NCBI RefSeq assembly: GCF_963668385.1
Contig: NZ_OY764327.1
Span: forward strand, 1,736,001-1,800,000
Source of the DNA: an uncultured Carboxylicivirga sp.
GTDB taxonomy: Bacteria; Bacteroidota; Bacteroidia; Bacteroidales; Marinilabiliaceae
DNA length: 64,000 bases
Direction of reading: 5' to 3'
The translations under genes and the position numbers were made by a program. The notes under the pieces were generated by a model. That model made no database searches, was not told the origin of the DNA, and saw only the letters and a program-made list of their open reading frames with translations. Shown here in pieces: positions 24,729 to 35,169 of the stretch (position 1 is its first letter; each line of letters starts with the position of its first letter).

Positions 24729-25880
24729 ATGAGAAATTTTGTATTATTACTAAGTGTTCTGATTTTTATAAGTTGTGACACCGACAATGTAAAACAACCA
24801 AATAATGAGCAGGAAAAGATAGCTCCTTGGATTGAAGACCAGTGGCTTAGTAATTTAGATAAGAATATTATATCTGGTTATTCCGATCAGAATAATTCAA
24901 TCGTTTTAGGATCACATTTCTATTCTTCCATTGCAAAAACCAATGGCAATAATCTTGCTGATGATAATTACATTGGTGAAGACGGATCATATACTATAGA
25001 TTTTGAGAACTTGTTTCAGGCAAGCTCTTTTAACAAATATGCGATTTCAGATAAATATTTCTGTTTGGGAAATGACTACTCATTCTGTTTTTTCAATCAT
25101 TATAACGTTTTCCAGGCAGGTTCTTTATGGGCAGTTCTTCCTTTCGATGAGATTTCGGATCGCTTCTCCTTTATACCACGCACTGTATCCAAAGGTTCTT
25201 CATTCTGCTCTATTAATGGAGATCATGTTCTAATTCCGTTTGTTAACGGAGGAGCAGTTGATGACGGTATTTCGTTATTGTTATTAACTCTTGATATAGA
25301 AGAAAGTGATAAGTTTCCAGGCTTTAAAGCTGTCATAACAGAGAAAAAGAAGTTGAATCATCTCCCTGCCGGTTGGATTAATTCTCAGATTATTATGGGT
25401 GATGAGTTTTTAGTGTCTACCTATAGTGGTTTATTCAGTGTTGATAAAATGGGTGATATGACAAAAATATCTGAAGAGGATTATCATACCTTGTTTTATT
25501 CAGAAGAAAATGATTTACTATATGCTGTTCGATCTGAAATGGGAGTATTAGAAATATCAAAAGATAAAGGAAACACTTGGGAAGGTGGTTGGAGAATCGC
25601 TCTACCATACCATCATGTATTTTATGAGATAGATAATCAATTGGTTAGTGTTGCTGATAATTGGATTATTTGGTTTGATTTTACTGAAGGTGACAAATTG
25701 AGGTTCATGGAACTTAACAATGAAGGTTTGCGAGGAGAGCAGATAAAAGATATTACGGAGGCAAATGATTCTATCGTTCAGGTTATTACAGATGAGGGTG
25801 TTTATAATAAGAAGAAGTCAGAGTTCTTTAAGTTAAAGCCGGGAGGTATGCAATATGAATATTCTTTATTTAAAGAGTAG
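24729..25880 (+). CDS. lipoprotein of unknown function
   Basis: From the ATG at 24729 the product has 383 residues and a lipobox ending in C16 (LLLSVLIFISC), so it is probably anchored in the outer membrane. The body is rich in beta-strand and aromatic residues. It has repeated blade-like pieces such as LLYAVRSEMGVLEISKDKGN and GGWRIALPYHHVF, suggesting a beta-propeller of the kind seen in two-component or sialidase-like sensors. The strand pattern is only suggestive. No catalytic motif is recognised. The gene has its own promoter and stands apart from fabH. It converges with the DUF4268 gene. Confidence 0.7.
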   Translation: MRNFVLLLSVLIFISCDTDNVKQPNNEQEKIAPWIEDQWLSNLDKNIISGYSDQNNSIVLGSHFYSSIAKTNGNNLADDNYIGEDGSYTIDFENLFQASSFNKYAISDKYFCLGNDYSFCFFNHYNVFQAGSLWAVLPFDEISDRFSFIPRTVSKGSSFCSINGDHVLIPFVNGGAVDDGISLLLLTLDIEESDKFPGFKAVITEKKKLNHLPAGWINSQIIMGDEFLVSTYSGLFSVDKMGDMTKISEEDYHTLFYSEENDLLYAVRSEMGVLEISKDKGNTWEGGWRIALPYHHVFYEIDNQLVSVADNWIIWFDFTEGDKLRFMELNNEGLRGEQIKDITEANDSIVQVITDEGVYNKKKSEFFKLKPGGMQYEYSLFKE

Positions 25881-25923
25881 AAGAATTTCTTCCAGCCAAG
25901 TTCATAAAGTCTGAGTTGGGGAA

Positions 25924-26391
25924 TTAAGCTCCCAACTCGTCATGCTGTAAAAAGTCTTTTACTTCCATAAATGCTTTTTCTAATCGTAACATTCGGTTAA
26001 TCATAAACTTCATGGTTTCGGGCCATAGTTCTTCCTGATAGATGTCAGAAGGTATTTGCTCGTAAACTCTACACACTTCTAATTCTTCCTCTTTAGTGTA
26101 AATGTAATCCCAGGTTAATTCTCCTTCGTAGACAGTCTCAAAAATGCTCTTACACGCCTCTAATTTTTCATATAACTGCAACCGTCGTTCTTCATCGCGA
26201 TGATTAATTTCGAGGGCAACAATGGCTCTTTCCCGATTAATGTCAAAACGAAGATCCAGACCTTTTATACCTGTATTATCAAAAATCCAGTGTATTTTTT
26301 TCCCTTTTTGGCCAGGAATGCGACGGGTTCTGTTTTCTAATTTGTGCCAAAACAGTTGACGAAGTTCCTTTGCTTGCTCTTTTGAGAACAT
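25924..26391 (-). CDS. DUF4268 domain-containing protein
   Basis: The 155-residue soluble protein begins MFSKEQAKELRQLFWHKLEN. It contains KIHWIFDNTGIKGLDLRFDI and ALEINHRDEERR, blocks seen in DUF4268. This small domain is sometimes found at the C-terminus of restriction-like or nuclease-related proteins. Here it is a stand-alone protein, as is common in Bacteroidota. The strand pattern with the conserved D/E/H residues is suggestive of a nuclease-like core, but this is not established. It lies 7 bp downstream of a small membrane protein gene on the same strand, probably cotranscribed. No export signal is present. Confidence 0.8.
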   Translation of the reverse strand: MFSKEQAKELRQLFWHKLENRTRRIPGQKGKKIHWIFDNTGIKGLDLRFDINRERAIVALEINHRDEERRLQLYEKLEACKSIFETVYEGELTWDYIYTKEEELEVCRVYEQIPSDIYQEELWPETMKFMINRMLRLEKAFMEVKDFLQHDELGA

Positions 26392-26398
26392 ATATGAA

Positions 26399-26560
26399 TT
26401 ATTTATTATTCTTTTTACTGATTAGCAAAAATAACAGAAAAGCGGCACCTATGCCAATCATTAACAAACTTACTACTTCCATATATGAAGTTGTACTATG
26501 TATCATTCCAAAACCGGTGATTATCATTAGGGTTGCAACTACAGCTAATTTCTCTTTCAT
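26399..26560 (-). CDS. small two-helix membrane protein
   Basis: An ATG at 26560 opens a 53-codon frame whose product begins MKEKLAVVATLMIITGFGMI and ends FLLFLLISKKNNK. Two hydrophobic helices (residues 5-21 and 30-47) are separated by a short polar turn, and lysines lie at both ends, a normal topology for an inner-membrane hairpin. Its stop lies just ahead of the DUF4268 start on the same strand. The opposite-strand frame over this stretch is less protein-like. No family is recognised. The tight spacing suggests a shared transcript with DUF4268. Confidence 0.6.
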   Translation of the reverse strand: MKEKLAVVATLMIITGFGMIHSTTSYMEVVSLLMIGIGAAFLLFLLISKKNNK

Positions 26561-26752
26561 AATTATTATTTATACTGCATGTATGCAGCTATCTGATGAT
26601 TATAGGTTTTTTCTAAAATTATAGAGACTAAGTTGGCCATCTAACTATTATTCAATAGTACCTATTTACTCTAACCAAAGACTTACTTTATTTGTTGTGT
26701 ATAATTTCAAAATTGAACCATAGAAGTGATATATCATATACAAGAGTTTATA

Positions 26753-26786
26753 AAAAAGCAAAGCCATCCTTATTAGAGATGGCTTT
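26753..26786 (-). terminator. terminator of the porin-like gene
   Basis: AAAGCCATC and GATGGCTTT pair perfectly around a short loop. On the minus strand a T-rich stretch (TGCTTTTTT) follows. It lies 22 bp past the stop of the porin-like gene. Confidence 0.75.
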
Positions 26787-26807
26787 ATTTATGCTGTATG
26801 TGTTTAT

Positions 26808-28028
26808 CTAAAAAGCGTACTTTAACATTGTGGTTACACGGTGATTCGAATAATCTGTTAGATTGACAGGTTTGGCTTTTGTGTTAAATTCACTACCGTA
26901 AGAGGCTACAGCATACATCCACTCAATGCCCAAAGAAACTTTAGAGGTGGCAAAGAATTTTACTCTTGGAGCTATGGAGTACATTTTACCAATTGTACCA
27001 CCTAAAGTATAATCCGAAAGGTAGTTTGCCTCTTCTGATGCTCCCATGTTTTTAGTATACCCAAGAAACAATCCGGGTTGTACTTTTGTATGATTTGTTT
27101 GTATGTCGGTCCATAAAGCTAAAGTGTTAATAGGAGTATACTCACGTTGATCGCTGCCATTATTTTTTTCAGCAAATCCTCCAATCATAACCAGGTTAGA
27201 TAATCCTCCGCCATATACCCCTTCAGCTTTAATTGTAAAGTCTTTTGTTTTTTGTTTAAGGGTGGCAGAAACATAGGCAGCTTGCGCTAACTCATCAGTT
27301 ATTAATCCATTGTTAACATCCACCAAAGCTGGTTTAAGCGATTTATATCCTACTGTAAATGCGGCGAAGAATCCTCCTTTTTTGTATTTCAATAATAAAT
27401 CTATTTCCGGACGTAATGAGTTTTGTACTGCTTTAGTCATTCCTCTGTCTCCAAAATCATTCTGACTCATTAAATAGGCAAAAAATTCAAAGCTATCATT
27501 CATTTTATATCCGTAACGAATCATAGGCTGACGATTTAAAGGATGATATGGTGAGCCAGCACTTAAAGTAACTGTTGAAGGATAGTTTTCTGGTAGAAAC
27601 AGAGGATGCCAGTATTGTCCAACCAAAATGTTGCTTTTTTCCCAGTTTAAACGGATGAATGCGTGACGTAATCGAAAGTATAGATCGTTTCCTTGCGGTT
27701 TATCACCCAGAAAATCACCTTCCATAAATGCGAATGTTTTTGCGCCCCATATATCCGGACCGCTAATGCCAATGTTAAATCGGCTTATAGCTGCATCAAC
27801 GTCAAAGCTACCAGTAGAATTAAGATCATTTCCGGCATCATCCAAACTAGGAGGCAAAGGCCATAAATAGATATTGCCATTACGGGCAGTTGCGCTCTGA
27901 CGTGAGTCATAAAAGGCGTTTACAGCAACAAAACCGTGGATGTCCACCTTAATCTTTTTCTCTTCCTGTTGAGCATTTATGTGTATTGCAAATGCTGTAA
28001 TCGCAATGATAAGTAGTAATTTTTTCAT
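26808..28028 (-). CDS. porin-like outer-membrane protein
   Basis: The 406-residue product has a signal peptide (residues 1-19, ending HINAQ). After it comes KVDIHGFVAVNAFYDSRQS, and many barrel strands follow with the typical FAFMEGDFLG, FRLRHAFIRLNW and GQYWHPLF blocks; the end is TMLKYAF. This order resembles DcaP-like and other substrate-specific trimeric porins in which an N-terminal strand HGF opens the barrel. Its substrate is not readable from the sequence. The gene is monocistronic with its own terminator. The gene upstream on the same strand is a chemoreceptor 120 bp away. A link between porin substrate and chemoreceptor is only a guess. Confidence 0.75.
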   Translation of the reverse strand: MKKLLLIIAITAFAIHINAQQEEKKIKVDIHGFVAVNAFYDSRQSATARNGNIYLWPLPPSLDDAGNDLNSTGSFDVDAAISRFNIGISGPDIWGAKTFAFMEGDFLGDKPQGNDLYFRLRHAFIRLNWEKSNILVGQYWHPLFLPENYPSTVTLSAGSPYHPLNRQPMIRYGYKMNDSFEFFAYLMSQNDFGDRGMTKAVQNSLRPEIDLLLKYKKGGFFAAFTVGYKSLKPALVDVNNGLITDELAQAAYVSATLKQKTKDFTIKAEGVYGGGLSNLVMIGGFAEKNNGSDQREYTPINTLALWTDIQTNHTKVQPGLFLGYTKNMGASEEANYLSDYTLGGTIGKMYSIAPRVKFFATSKVSLGIEWMYAVASYGSEFNTKAKPVNLTDYSNHRVTTMLKYAF

Positions 28029-28148
28029 TTCGAATGGTTTACTGATGTACTTTTATGGTTTTTGTTAATATCAGAGTGCAAAAAAAATAAATTATTGTGA
28101 CAAAACAATTTATAAATTTAGTCCGCCTGTATTCCGAATGTAATGTTT

Positions 28149-29702
28149 CTATTGAATTCGAAAGAAACCAATCGTTTCTTTAAGTATTTCAGCCTGGCGA
28201 GACAATTCTTCTGAGCTGGATGCCATTTCCTCAGACGAAGCAGAGTTTTGTGAGGTAATGTTAACCAATGATTGTATGGCTCCATTTATATGAGTAGCCC
28301 CAGCTTCCTGTTCCTGACTTGATACCAGAATTTCTTTAATAGCATCCAAAATAGCTCTGATGTCTGGTAAAATTGTTTCCATTTCGCTCCACGATTGTTG
28401 AGCAATTGATAGACTGGTTGTTGAAACTTCATCTATTTCGTTAGCTGCTTTTTGTGTGAATTCTGATAATTTTCTCACTTCAGATGCTACAACAGCAAAT
28501 CCTTTACCGGCATCACCAGCTCTTGATGCTTCTACCGATGCATTTAATGCCAATAAATTTGTTTGAAAAGCAATGTCTTTAATAACAGCTACTTTAGAAC
28601 TTATTTGTTCCATCGCTGTCAGGTTTTTATTAACCGTTTCCTGAAGCTGTTCGATGCCTTTCCCTGTTCTATTAGCTGTTGATTCTGTACGTCGGGCATT
28701 CTCAGTGTTAGATTGAATATTTGCAACCATTTCTTCTATCGATGTAGATATCTCTTCGGTGGATGCCGCTTGAGAATTAGCTCCGTTTGATATATGTTCG
28801 GCCGATTGAGCCATTTGTTCACTAGCTGCAAAAACATTTCCTGCACCTTGAATCACTTCCTCTATTATAGACCTTAATTTTTCGAGAGTCGTTTTAAGAG
28901 ACTGTTGAAGAACTCCAATTTCATCATTCTGGTTGATGGCAATTTGTAGCGATAAATCTCCTTTGGCAATTGTTTGTGTACTCTTAGAAAGTGATATTAT
29001 AGAACCGGTTAATTTTCTTCCAAAGAAAACGGAAAGAATTCCAAAAATAATTAGTGTTATAAGCGCAATTACCGAAGAAAGTATAATGCCTGATTTTAAA
29101 TTTTCATTCATTTGATTGCGTGAGGTGTTTATTACATTATCAATATCGTCAATGTAATTACCAGTACCAATAACCCAATTAAATGGTTCGTAATAGGCAG
29201 AATAGCTTCTTTTGGGAAGAGGAATGTCAGTCCCGGCCTTTGGAAACCAGTATTCAGCAAAACCATCTCCACTAACCGCTGCGTTGATTATTTCGCGTAT
29301 AAAATAGGTTTGATTTGCGTCCTGAGCATCCCATCGGCTTTTTCCTTCAACATCTTCACGCCCTAGTAGAGCAACGTTGACACCTTCTTTTGTATCAATC
29401 CAAAAATATCCGTCTTTACCATAGCGCAATTTACGAACAGCATGAGCGGCTAAAAATTGAGCTTCCGAAATACTTACAGAATCTTTTTCGATTAGTTCTT
29501 CATAACTTTTAATGAGTGAGATTACTGTTTGTACTTGTTGTTGTATTTCTGTATCAAAATTATTACGAAGCATAGCTTCTAATTCGGCTAATTCTATTTT
29601 TTGCGACCGATAATTAATAATGGTAGACGGGATAGAAATTGATAGGGCTAAAATAGCTAACATTCCAATGGAGAAAGAGATTACTTTAGTCGTAAGTTTC
29701 AT
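28149..29702 (-). CDS. methyl-accepting chemotaxis protein with Cache sensor
   Basis: The 517-residue protein has a membrane helix at 8-28. A single Cache domain in the periplasm (about 40-190) follows, including [11 protein letters not shown] and [16 protein letters not shown] second helix ([19 protein letters not shown]) and a HAMP domain come next. The cytoplasmic signalling tip has [20 protein letters not shown] and [15 protein letters not shown]. These are the CheA/CheW contact residues and are intact here. No C-terminal CheR-binding pentapeptide is seen. Signals transduced would be small organic molecules typical of Cache domains. No che genes lie in this window. The same tip in the gene at 52297 is broken, so this one shows what is missing there. 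Confidence 0.92.
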   Translation of the reverse strand: MKLTTKVISFSIGMLAILALSISIPSTIINYRSQKIELAELEAMLRNNFDTEIQQQVQTVISLIKSYEELIEKDSVSISEAQFLAAHAVRKLRYGKDGYFWIDTKEGVNVALLGREDVEGKSRWDAQDANQTYFIREIINAAVSGDGFAEYWFPKAGTDIPLPKRSYSAYYEPFNWVIGTGNYIDDIDNVINTSRNQMNENLKSGIILSSVIALITLIIFGILSVFFGRKLTGSIISLSKSTQTIAKGDLSLQIAINQNDEIGVLQQSLKTTLEKLRSIIEEVIQGAGNVFAASEQMAQSAEHISNGANSQAASTEEISTSIEEMVANIQSNTENARRTESTANRTGKGIEQLQETVNKNLTAMEQISSKVAVIKDIAFQTNLLALNASVEASRAGDAGKGFAVVASEVRKLSEFTQKAANEIDEVSTTSLSIAQQSWSEMETILPDIRAILDAIKEILVSSQEQEAGATHINGAIQSLVNITSQNSASSEEMASSSEELSRQAEILKETIGFFRIQ

Positions 29703-29959
29703 AAATTTATATGGATATATTCGTTTTTAATGCTCTGTTACGCTAAACGTTAGTAAAACGTTTCAGTTTTTAGTTGTTATACGCTTATTTATCAGGTCAT
29801 TTTCTAAATATGTCCTTATTTAGAATCATTTGTACAGGTATTCTTGTTCTTATTTGCTATTTTAAACTCGATAAATAATTAGCATGACAATAAATATGAA
29901 TGCTGATATTTTAATTATTTGTAAAATAGATTGAAGTGTTCAATCCAAAATAGAAATAT

Positions 29960-32900
29960 ATGAAACGACTTCTTCAGGTAATAACCTCGCATTGGTTAAT
30001 GGGCACATTATTGTTGTTTTTAGCCGCAGTACTTGGAATAGCAACTTTTATTGAAAATGATTTTGGAACTAATGCTTCAAAAGCTTTAGTGTATAATAGC
30101 TGGTGGTTTGAATTGGTGTTTGTTTTGTTGGCAATTAATATGTTAGGAAATTTAAGTAAGTATAAAACCTGGTCGATAAAAAAACTACCTGTTTTAATTT
30201 TTCATCTTGCTTTCTTATGCATAATAATCGGCGCTGGAATAACCCGATACATTGGATACGAAGGTAATATGCATATTAGAGAAGGAGAGGAATCTGATGT
30301 GATATTATCGAGTGATCAATATGTTAAAGTAAATGTTAGTGCAGATAAATATAGTGAGGAGGACGAAGCTCATGTATTGTTTTCCGCTGTTAGTCCTAAT
30401 GAGTATTCTTCTAGTTTCTCCACTCCTAAAGGGAAACTGAAACTAAAAAGTAAAATGTTTATTCCTCAGGCAACTTCACGTGCTGTCGAAAAGGATGGTG
30501 GTGAACCAGCTCTGCAAATAGTATTGTCTTCTAATAGCGGACGGCAAGAGTATACTTTATTTGAGGGTGACGAAATCAATGTTGGAGATTATTCACTGGC
30601 TTTTCATAAAGAAGAAGCGGATGATGATATTGTTTTAATGCTAAAAGATGGTATTGCCTATTTTCAAGCAAAAGACACCGTTGGGATGATGCAAATGCAG
30701 ACAGGTGAAATGCAGCAATTTGAACCGGGTAAGCAGCATAAACTATTCAATGGAGTACTGTATAGTTATGGTGATTTGCGAATGGTATACACCAACTTTC
30801 TCGAAAGTGCTGTTGTTGAACCAGTGTCCATAGAAGGGCAAAATGGAAGTGGTTTACCTGATGCGATTAAGTTTGTTGCGCAGCTCAATGGGAATGAAAA
30901 AGAGTTCTTTGTGTTTGGGCAGAATGATGTTTTAGGCCGAAAATATGATATCAATATCGATGGAATAAATATTTCGGTAAGTTATGGTGCTAAGAAAATA
31001 CATATCCCTTTTTCGTTGGCTTTGAAGCGTTTTGAACTAGATAGATATCCAGGAAGTGAAAGCCCCAGTTCATATGCCAGCGAAGTTACCTTGGTAGATG
31101 AGCGTACCGGATTAAAAGAGGATCGACGAATTTTCATGAATAATATATTGAATTATAAAGGATATCGTTTTTTTCAATCATCTTATGATAGAGATGAAAA
31201 GGGAACAATTTTATCCGTAAATCGCGATTTTTGGGGTACATTGTTCACTTATGCTGGTTATGCGATATTAGCACTAGGTATGGTCTTGTCTTTAATTTTT
31301 CCAAATACTCGTTTCCGTAAATTGGGTAGACGCATTGATGAAATTTATAAAGAGAAGAAGAAATACATGGCTATGGGTTTGCTTTTGATAGCAATTCCAG
31401 CTATGAGCCAGGAATTAAATCCAAGTATAAAAATCAGTCAGGAAACAGCCGATGCATTTGGACATCTTTGGGTTCAGGATAATGGTGGCCGAATGAAACC
31501 TGTTAATAGTTTAAATAGTGAGATTGTTCGCAAATTGGTAAAGCATCATACATTTAAAGGCTTGAGCGCTGATCAGGTTGCTTTGGGTATTCTTGTTGAT
31601 CCGGCCTACTGGCAGAGTATTCCATTAATAACCGTAAAGCATGACGAGCTAAGATCTATTCTTCAACTGAGAGAAAAGAAATCTTCAATTAATAACTTTT
31701 TCACCCCTGATGGTAAATATAAAATTCGTCAGTTAGTTGAGGCATCATACCGAAAAAGGCCTGCCTTCAGAAATAAACTGGAACAAGAAGCTGTAAAAGT
31801 TGATGAACAGGTGAATGTGTTTTTTATGCATAAGATGGGAAGTCTTTATCATCTGTTTCCATTGCCCGGTAATGAAAGTAATAAGTGGGCACTTTCAAAA
31901 GATGCATTACATGGAGTTGATAAAAAGGATAGCTTATTTATTAAAAGTGTTTTTAACCTATATCTGCAAGCGATTGTTTCAGGCGATAAAGAAAAGGAAC
32001 ATACCTATCTGGATGCACTCGACAAGTATCAACATAAATATGGTGCAGATATTATATCTTCTGACTACAAAAAAGATATCGAGATATTTTACAATAAGAG
32101 TAGCATCTTTATGTCGTTGATGCCTTACTTTTTAGGACTTGGTTTGATACTATTGATTTTTCAGTTGATACGATTAGTACAGCCCAAGCTTCAGTTTAAA
32201 TGGATTTTGCGCGTAGGATTGTTTTTAGTTGTTGCTGCTTTTGTAGTATATACAATTGGATTGTGTATTCGCTGGTACATATCAGGGCATGCGCCATGGA
32301 GTAATGGTTATGAGTCGATGTTGTATATTGGCTGGACAACCTTAGTTGCCGGTTTAAGTTGGGCTCGAAAAAATCCGATAGCGTTATCTGTATCTTCCAT
32401 CTTTGCAGGTATTATTTTAATGGTTGCACATCTTAGTTGGATGAATCCCGAAATAACGAATTTAGTACCGGTCTTGAAATCCTATTGGTTAACTATTCAT
32501 GTTGCAATAATTGTTGCCAGTTATGGATTTTTAGGAAATGGATTTTTACTTGGATTCTTGAATCTGATTTTAATCGGAGCCAAAAATAAACAGAATGAAA
32601 AAACTTTTTCGTTAACTATTGAAGAGCTTACTGCTATTAGCGAGCGAGCAATGACTGTTGGATTGTATTTGCTGACAGTAGGAGCATTCTTGGGCGGTGT
32701 TTGGGCTAACGAATCGTGGGGACGATATTGGGGATGGGATCCAAAAGAAACTTGGTCGGCTGTTACTATTTTGGTTTATGCTTTTATATTGCACATGCGT
32801 TTTATTCCAGGAATGAAAAGTATTACCACTTTTAATATTTGGTCGGTAATTGGTTTTTCATCAGTAATAATGACTTATTTAGGAGTGAATTACTATTTGG

Positions 32901-33049
32901 CAGGAATGCACTCTTATGCCAAAGGAGATCCGGTTCCAATACCATCGTGGGTATATTATTCGGTGGTTATAACAGCTGTAGTAATTTTCTATGCTATTTA
33001 TAACGAAAAGCAATTGATTAGGGGTGATGATGCTGAAGATGAAAAATAA
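29960..33049 (+). CDS. ccsBA: fused ResB-CcsA cytochrome c biogenesis protein
   Basis: The 1029-residue protein joins ResB (CcsB)-like and CcsA-like halves in one chain. Residues 1-470 hold the ResB-type part, with several membrane helices (GTLLLFLAAVLGIATFIEND at the start) and a large periplasmic insertion. Helices from about 715 on carry the CcsA part. The heme-handling WWD region is WGRYWGWDPKETWSAV around residue 920, with histidines in neighbouring helices. Together these System II components export heme and attach it to CXXCH apocytochromes in the periplasm. Fused forms are common in this phylum. The gene is single, divergent from the chemoreceptor gene. A central stretch (VDPAYWQSIPL) is a further extracytoplasmic domain. 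Confidence 0.93.
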   Translation: MKRLLQVITSHWLMGTLLLFLAAVLGIATFIENDFGTNASKALVYNSWWFELVFVLLAINMLGNLSKYKTWSIKKLPVLIFHLAFLCIIIGAGITRYIGYEGNMHIREGEESDVILSSDQYVKVNVSADKYSEEDEAHVLFSAVSPNEYSSSFSTPKGKLKLKSKMFIPQATSRAVEKDGGEPALQIVLSSNSGRQEYTLFEGDEINVGDYSLAFHKEEADDDIVLMLKDGIAYFQAKDTVGMMQMQTGEMQQFEPGKQHKLFNGVLYSYGDLRMVYTNFLESAVVEPVSIEGQNGSGLPDAIKFVAQLNGNEKEFFVFGQNDVLGRKYDINIDGINISVSYGAKKIHIPFSLALKRFELDRYPGSESPSSYASEVTLVDERTGLKEDRRIFMNNILNYKGYRFFQSSYDRDEKGTILSVNRDFWGTLFTYAGYAILALGMVLSLIFPNTRFRKLGRRIDEIYKEKKKYMAMGLLLIAIPAMSQELNPSIKISQETADAFGHLWVQDNGGRMKPVNSLNSEIVRKLVKHHTFKGLSADQVALGILVDPAYWQSIPLITVKHDELRSILQLREKKSSINNFFTPDGKYKIRQLVEASYRKRPAFRNKLEQEAVKVDEQVNVFFMHKMGSLYHLFPLPGNESNKWALSKDALHGVDKKDSLFIKSVFNLYLQAIVSGDKEKEHTYLDALDKYQHKYGADIISSDYKKDIEIFYNKSSIFMSLMPYFLGLGLILLIFQLIRLVQPKLQFKWILRVGLFLVVAAFVVYTIGLCIRWYISGHAPWSNGYESMLYIGWTTLVAGLSWARKNPIALSVSSIFAGIILMVAHLSWMNPEITNLVPVLKSYWLTIHVAIIVASYGFLGNGFLLGFLNLILIGAKNKQNEKTFSLTIEELTAISERAMTVGLYLLTVGAFLGGVWANESWGRYWGWDPKETWSAVTILVYAFILHMRFIPGMKSITTFNIWSVIGFSSVIMTYLGVNYYLAGMHSYAKGDPVPIPSWVYYSVVITAVVIFYAIYNEKQLIRGDDAEDEK

Positions 33050-33170
33050 TAATATTGCATAACTAAATGAATGACCGAATGATAGCTATTATTTGGTCGT
33101 TTTTTTTTGATGCCGTTAAACAAAAAGATAAAAGGGCTTGTTTAAGTTTTAAATATTAAGAACAAACAAA

Positions 33171-33668
33171 ATGGCAAAAATAACATTTAAAGGATCACCT
33201 GTAGAAACAACTGGTGACTTACCAAGAGTAGGAGCTGAAGCTCCAGAATTCACATTAGTAAATACTGGTTTAGGCGATGTGTCATTGGCTGATTATAAAG
33301 GTCAGAAAGTAGTGTTAAATATATTCCCAAGTGTAGATACTGATGTATGTGCGGCTTCGGTACGCCGATTTAACGAAGAAGCATCGAAAAGAGATAATAC
33401 TACTGTTTTATGTATTTCTCGCGATTTACCTTTTGCTCATGCACGTTTTTGTGGAGCTGAAGGATTAGATAAAGTAGTTTCATTATCAGAATATAAAGAC
33501 GAAGTTTTTAGCCAAAATTATGGTGTAAAGATGGTGGATGGTCCGTTAGCAGGTCTTTTATCTCGTGCTGTGGTTGTAGTTGATGAGAATGGGAAGGTTG
33601 TTCACAGCGAACAGGTAGATGATATTGTTAATGAACCAGATTACGAAGCGGCCCTAAAAGCTTTGTAG
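33171..33668 (+). CDS. tpx: thiol peroxidase
   Basis: The 165-residue protein is an atypical 2-Cys peroxiredoxin: the peroxidatic cysteine is C60 in PSVDTDVCAASVR and the resolving cysteine is C94 in ARFCGAEGL. It reduces hydrogen peroxide and alkyl hydroperoxides, being recycled by thioredoxin. The start ATG at 33171 gives the standard MAKITFKGSPVETTGDLP. A shared terminator separates it from the convergent TPR gene. Length is normal. It is likely cytoplasmic because no signal peptide is seen. Confidence 0.95.
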   Translation: MAKITFKGSPVETTGDLPRVGAEAPEFTLVNTGLGDVSLADYKGQKVVLNIFPSVDTDVCAASVRRFNEEASKRDNTTVLCISRDLPFAHARFCGAEGLDKVVSLSEYKDEVFSQNYGVKMVDGPLAGLLSRAVVVVDENGKVVHSEQVDDIVNEPDYEAALKAL

Positions 33669-33713
33669 GGTAGCTAATGGATTATAGTTTAGTTTTATTT
33701 AATGTTCAGAAAT

Positions 33714-33745
33714 AAGCCGGTAAAATATTTTTTACCGGCTTGTTT
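33714..33745. terminator. bidirectional terminator between tpx and the TPR gene
   Basis: AAGCCGGTAAA pairs with TTTACCGGCTT, with T-rich tails on both strands. It can end tpx from the left and the convergent TPR gene from the right. Confidence 0.8.
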
Positions 33746-33765
33746 TATATTATTCTAGCTTCACT

Positions 33766-35046
33766 TTATTGAACGCCTTGTTTGAAAAACTCATCTTCGT
33801 TAATGGCGTTAATTCTATGATCGGCAAATTCTTTCATACGAAGTTTCTGTAGATCACTTCCTTTTTTAGCATTTAATGTGTCGGGTAAGCGGGTAAGAAA
33901 TTGTTCGTACATTTCTTTGGCTTTTTTCTGATCTTTTAATTCAAAATCATAAATAGTAGCCTGTGTGTATAAATACATAATGGATGAGGGTGAATAGTTA
34001 TAAGCTGTATCGTAATAGGCAACAGCTTTTGCATATTCTCCACAATTTTCATGCATCAAAGCTAATTTTAAATGGATTTTCTCCATTAAGTTAGGTGCGG
34101 GATGTAGTAATTCTGAAGCTCTTTCTAAATATGGCTTTCCTCTAAGTGGAATATTTGATTCTCCTAAACTGGCTCCCAAAAAGAAACATGTTTCTGGATC
34201 ATCATCTTTTAATTTAAATGCGGCTTCTAGATATGGAATACTTAAATCATAATTATCCATTCGGTAATAAGCAATACCAATGTTTTTCTTTGTAAGAATT
34301 GAACTATCTCCTTGTGCTTCCATTCGTTTAAATAAAGCAACAGCATTACCGTTTGCACCCGATTTAAAACTAGCCAATCCAGCCATTGTCAGAAATCGTT
34401 TTGAATAACCCAAAGTGTCAACAAAGGCCATACTTAAATTGAAACACTTTTTGTACATTTTACTACCGAAATATAGCTGAGCCAGTTTTATGCCTGCTTT
34501 TTGATTTACAGGATAAACATTTAGAATTCTATTGTAAATTGCAATGGCAGGTAAAACATGATTTGTTTTTTGATAGGCTTCTGCAATAAGCATGTTAGCG
34601 TTGTAATTCAGCGAATCAACTTTTAGGTAATTATCAAGAATAGTAATTGTACTGTCATATTGTCCTTCGGTACTTTGGATTTGAGCATAACGCATCAGGT
34701 TACCATAGTGAGTTGAATCCTGCGTATAGCGTTGACGACAAATAGTTAAAGCTTGTGGATATTGCCCCGTTTCGTAATAACTTTTACAAAGCAAATCCTG
34801 ATGTTTGATTGGTAGTGGGTTACTTAAATTTTCGAGTGTTGAAATAGCTTGTCTTAAATCTCCTGATTGATAATAAGCCGAAGCTAATAAGTATTGACCA
34901 TCTTGGTCAAGTTGATTTTTTTGAGCTTCTAATTGGCTGATGATTTCAGGATATCTCTCTTCAGAAAATAATAAATTCAGGTTTTGCTGTGCTTTTCCTG
35001 TAAGGAAAAATAGTGTGCAAATGCTTAATAATAGCAGATGTTTCAT
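33766..35046 (-). CDS. exported tetratricopeptide repeat protein
   Basis: The 426-residue product has a signal peptide (residues 1-19, ending LTGKAQ). Some ten TPR-like helical pairs follow, marked by repeated YY.G.Y..A and GIAYYRMDNYDLSIPYLEAA patterns. There is no catalytic domain and no C-terminal sorting tail. TPR proteins of this type act as periplasmic scaffolds in envelope complexes. The gene's own partner is not evident. It converges with tpx through a shared terminator and lies upstream of no obvious operon partner. The final residues are EDEFFKQGVQ. Confidence 0.85.
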   Translation of the reverse strand: MKHLLLLSICTLFFLTGKAQQNLNLLFSEERYPEIISQLEAQKNQLDQDGQYLLASAYYQSGDLRQAISTLENLSNPLPIKHQDLLCKSYYETGQYPQALTICRQRYTQDSTHYGNLMRYAQIQSTEGQYDSTITILDNYLKVDSLNYNANMLIAEAYQKTNHVLPAIAIYNRILNVYPVNQKAGIKLAQLYFGSKMYKKCFNLSMAFVDTLGYSKRFLTMAGLASFKSGANGNAVALFKRMEAQGDSSILTKKNIGIAYYRMDNYDLSIPYLEAAFKLKDDDPETCFFLGASLGESNIPLRGKPYLERASELLHPAPNLMEKIHLKLALMHENCGEYAKAVAYYDTAYNYSPSSIMYLYTQATIYDFELKDQKKAKEMYEQFLTRLPDTLNAKKGSDLQKLRMKEFADHRINAINEDEFFKQGVQ

Positions 35047-35169
35047 GATTTACTAGTTAGTTAGGTCTAAAGTGATAGCATCTTAAAACTAGTGTTTTAA
35101 ACCATATAAATCAACGTTTAATATTTTATTTAGCATTTTTTAAGATAAACAATTGGGGGGTGCAAGTAA

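Noticed and set aside
26370-26624. 84-codon plus-strand frame
   Set aside because: It overlaps the more convincing minus-strand membrane protein gene (26399-26560) and the start of DUF4268, and its composition is not protein-like at the ends.
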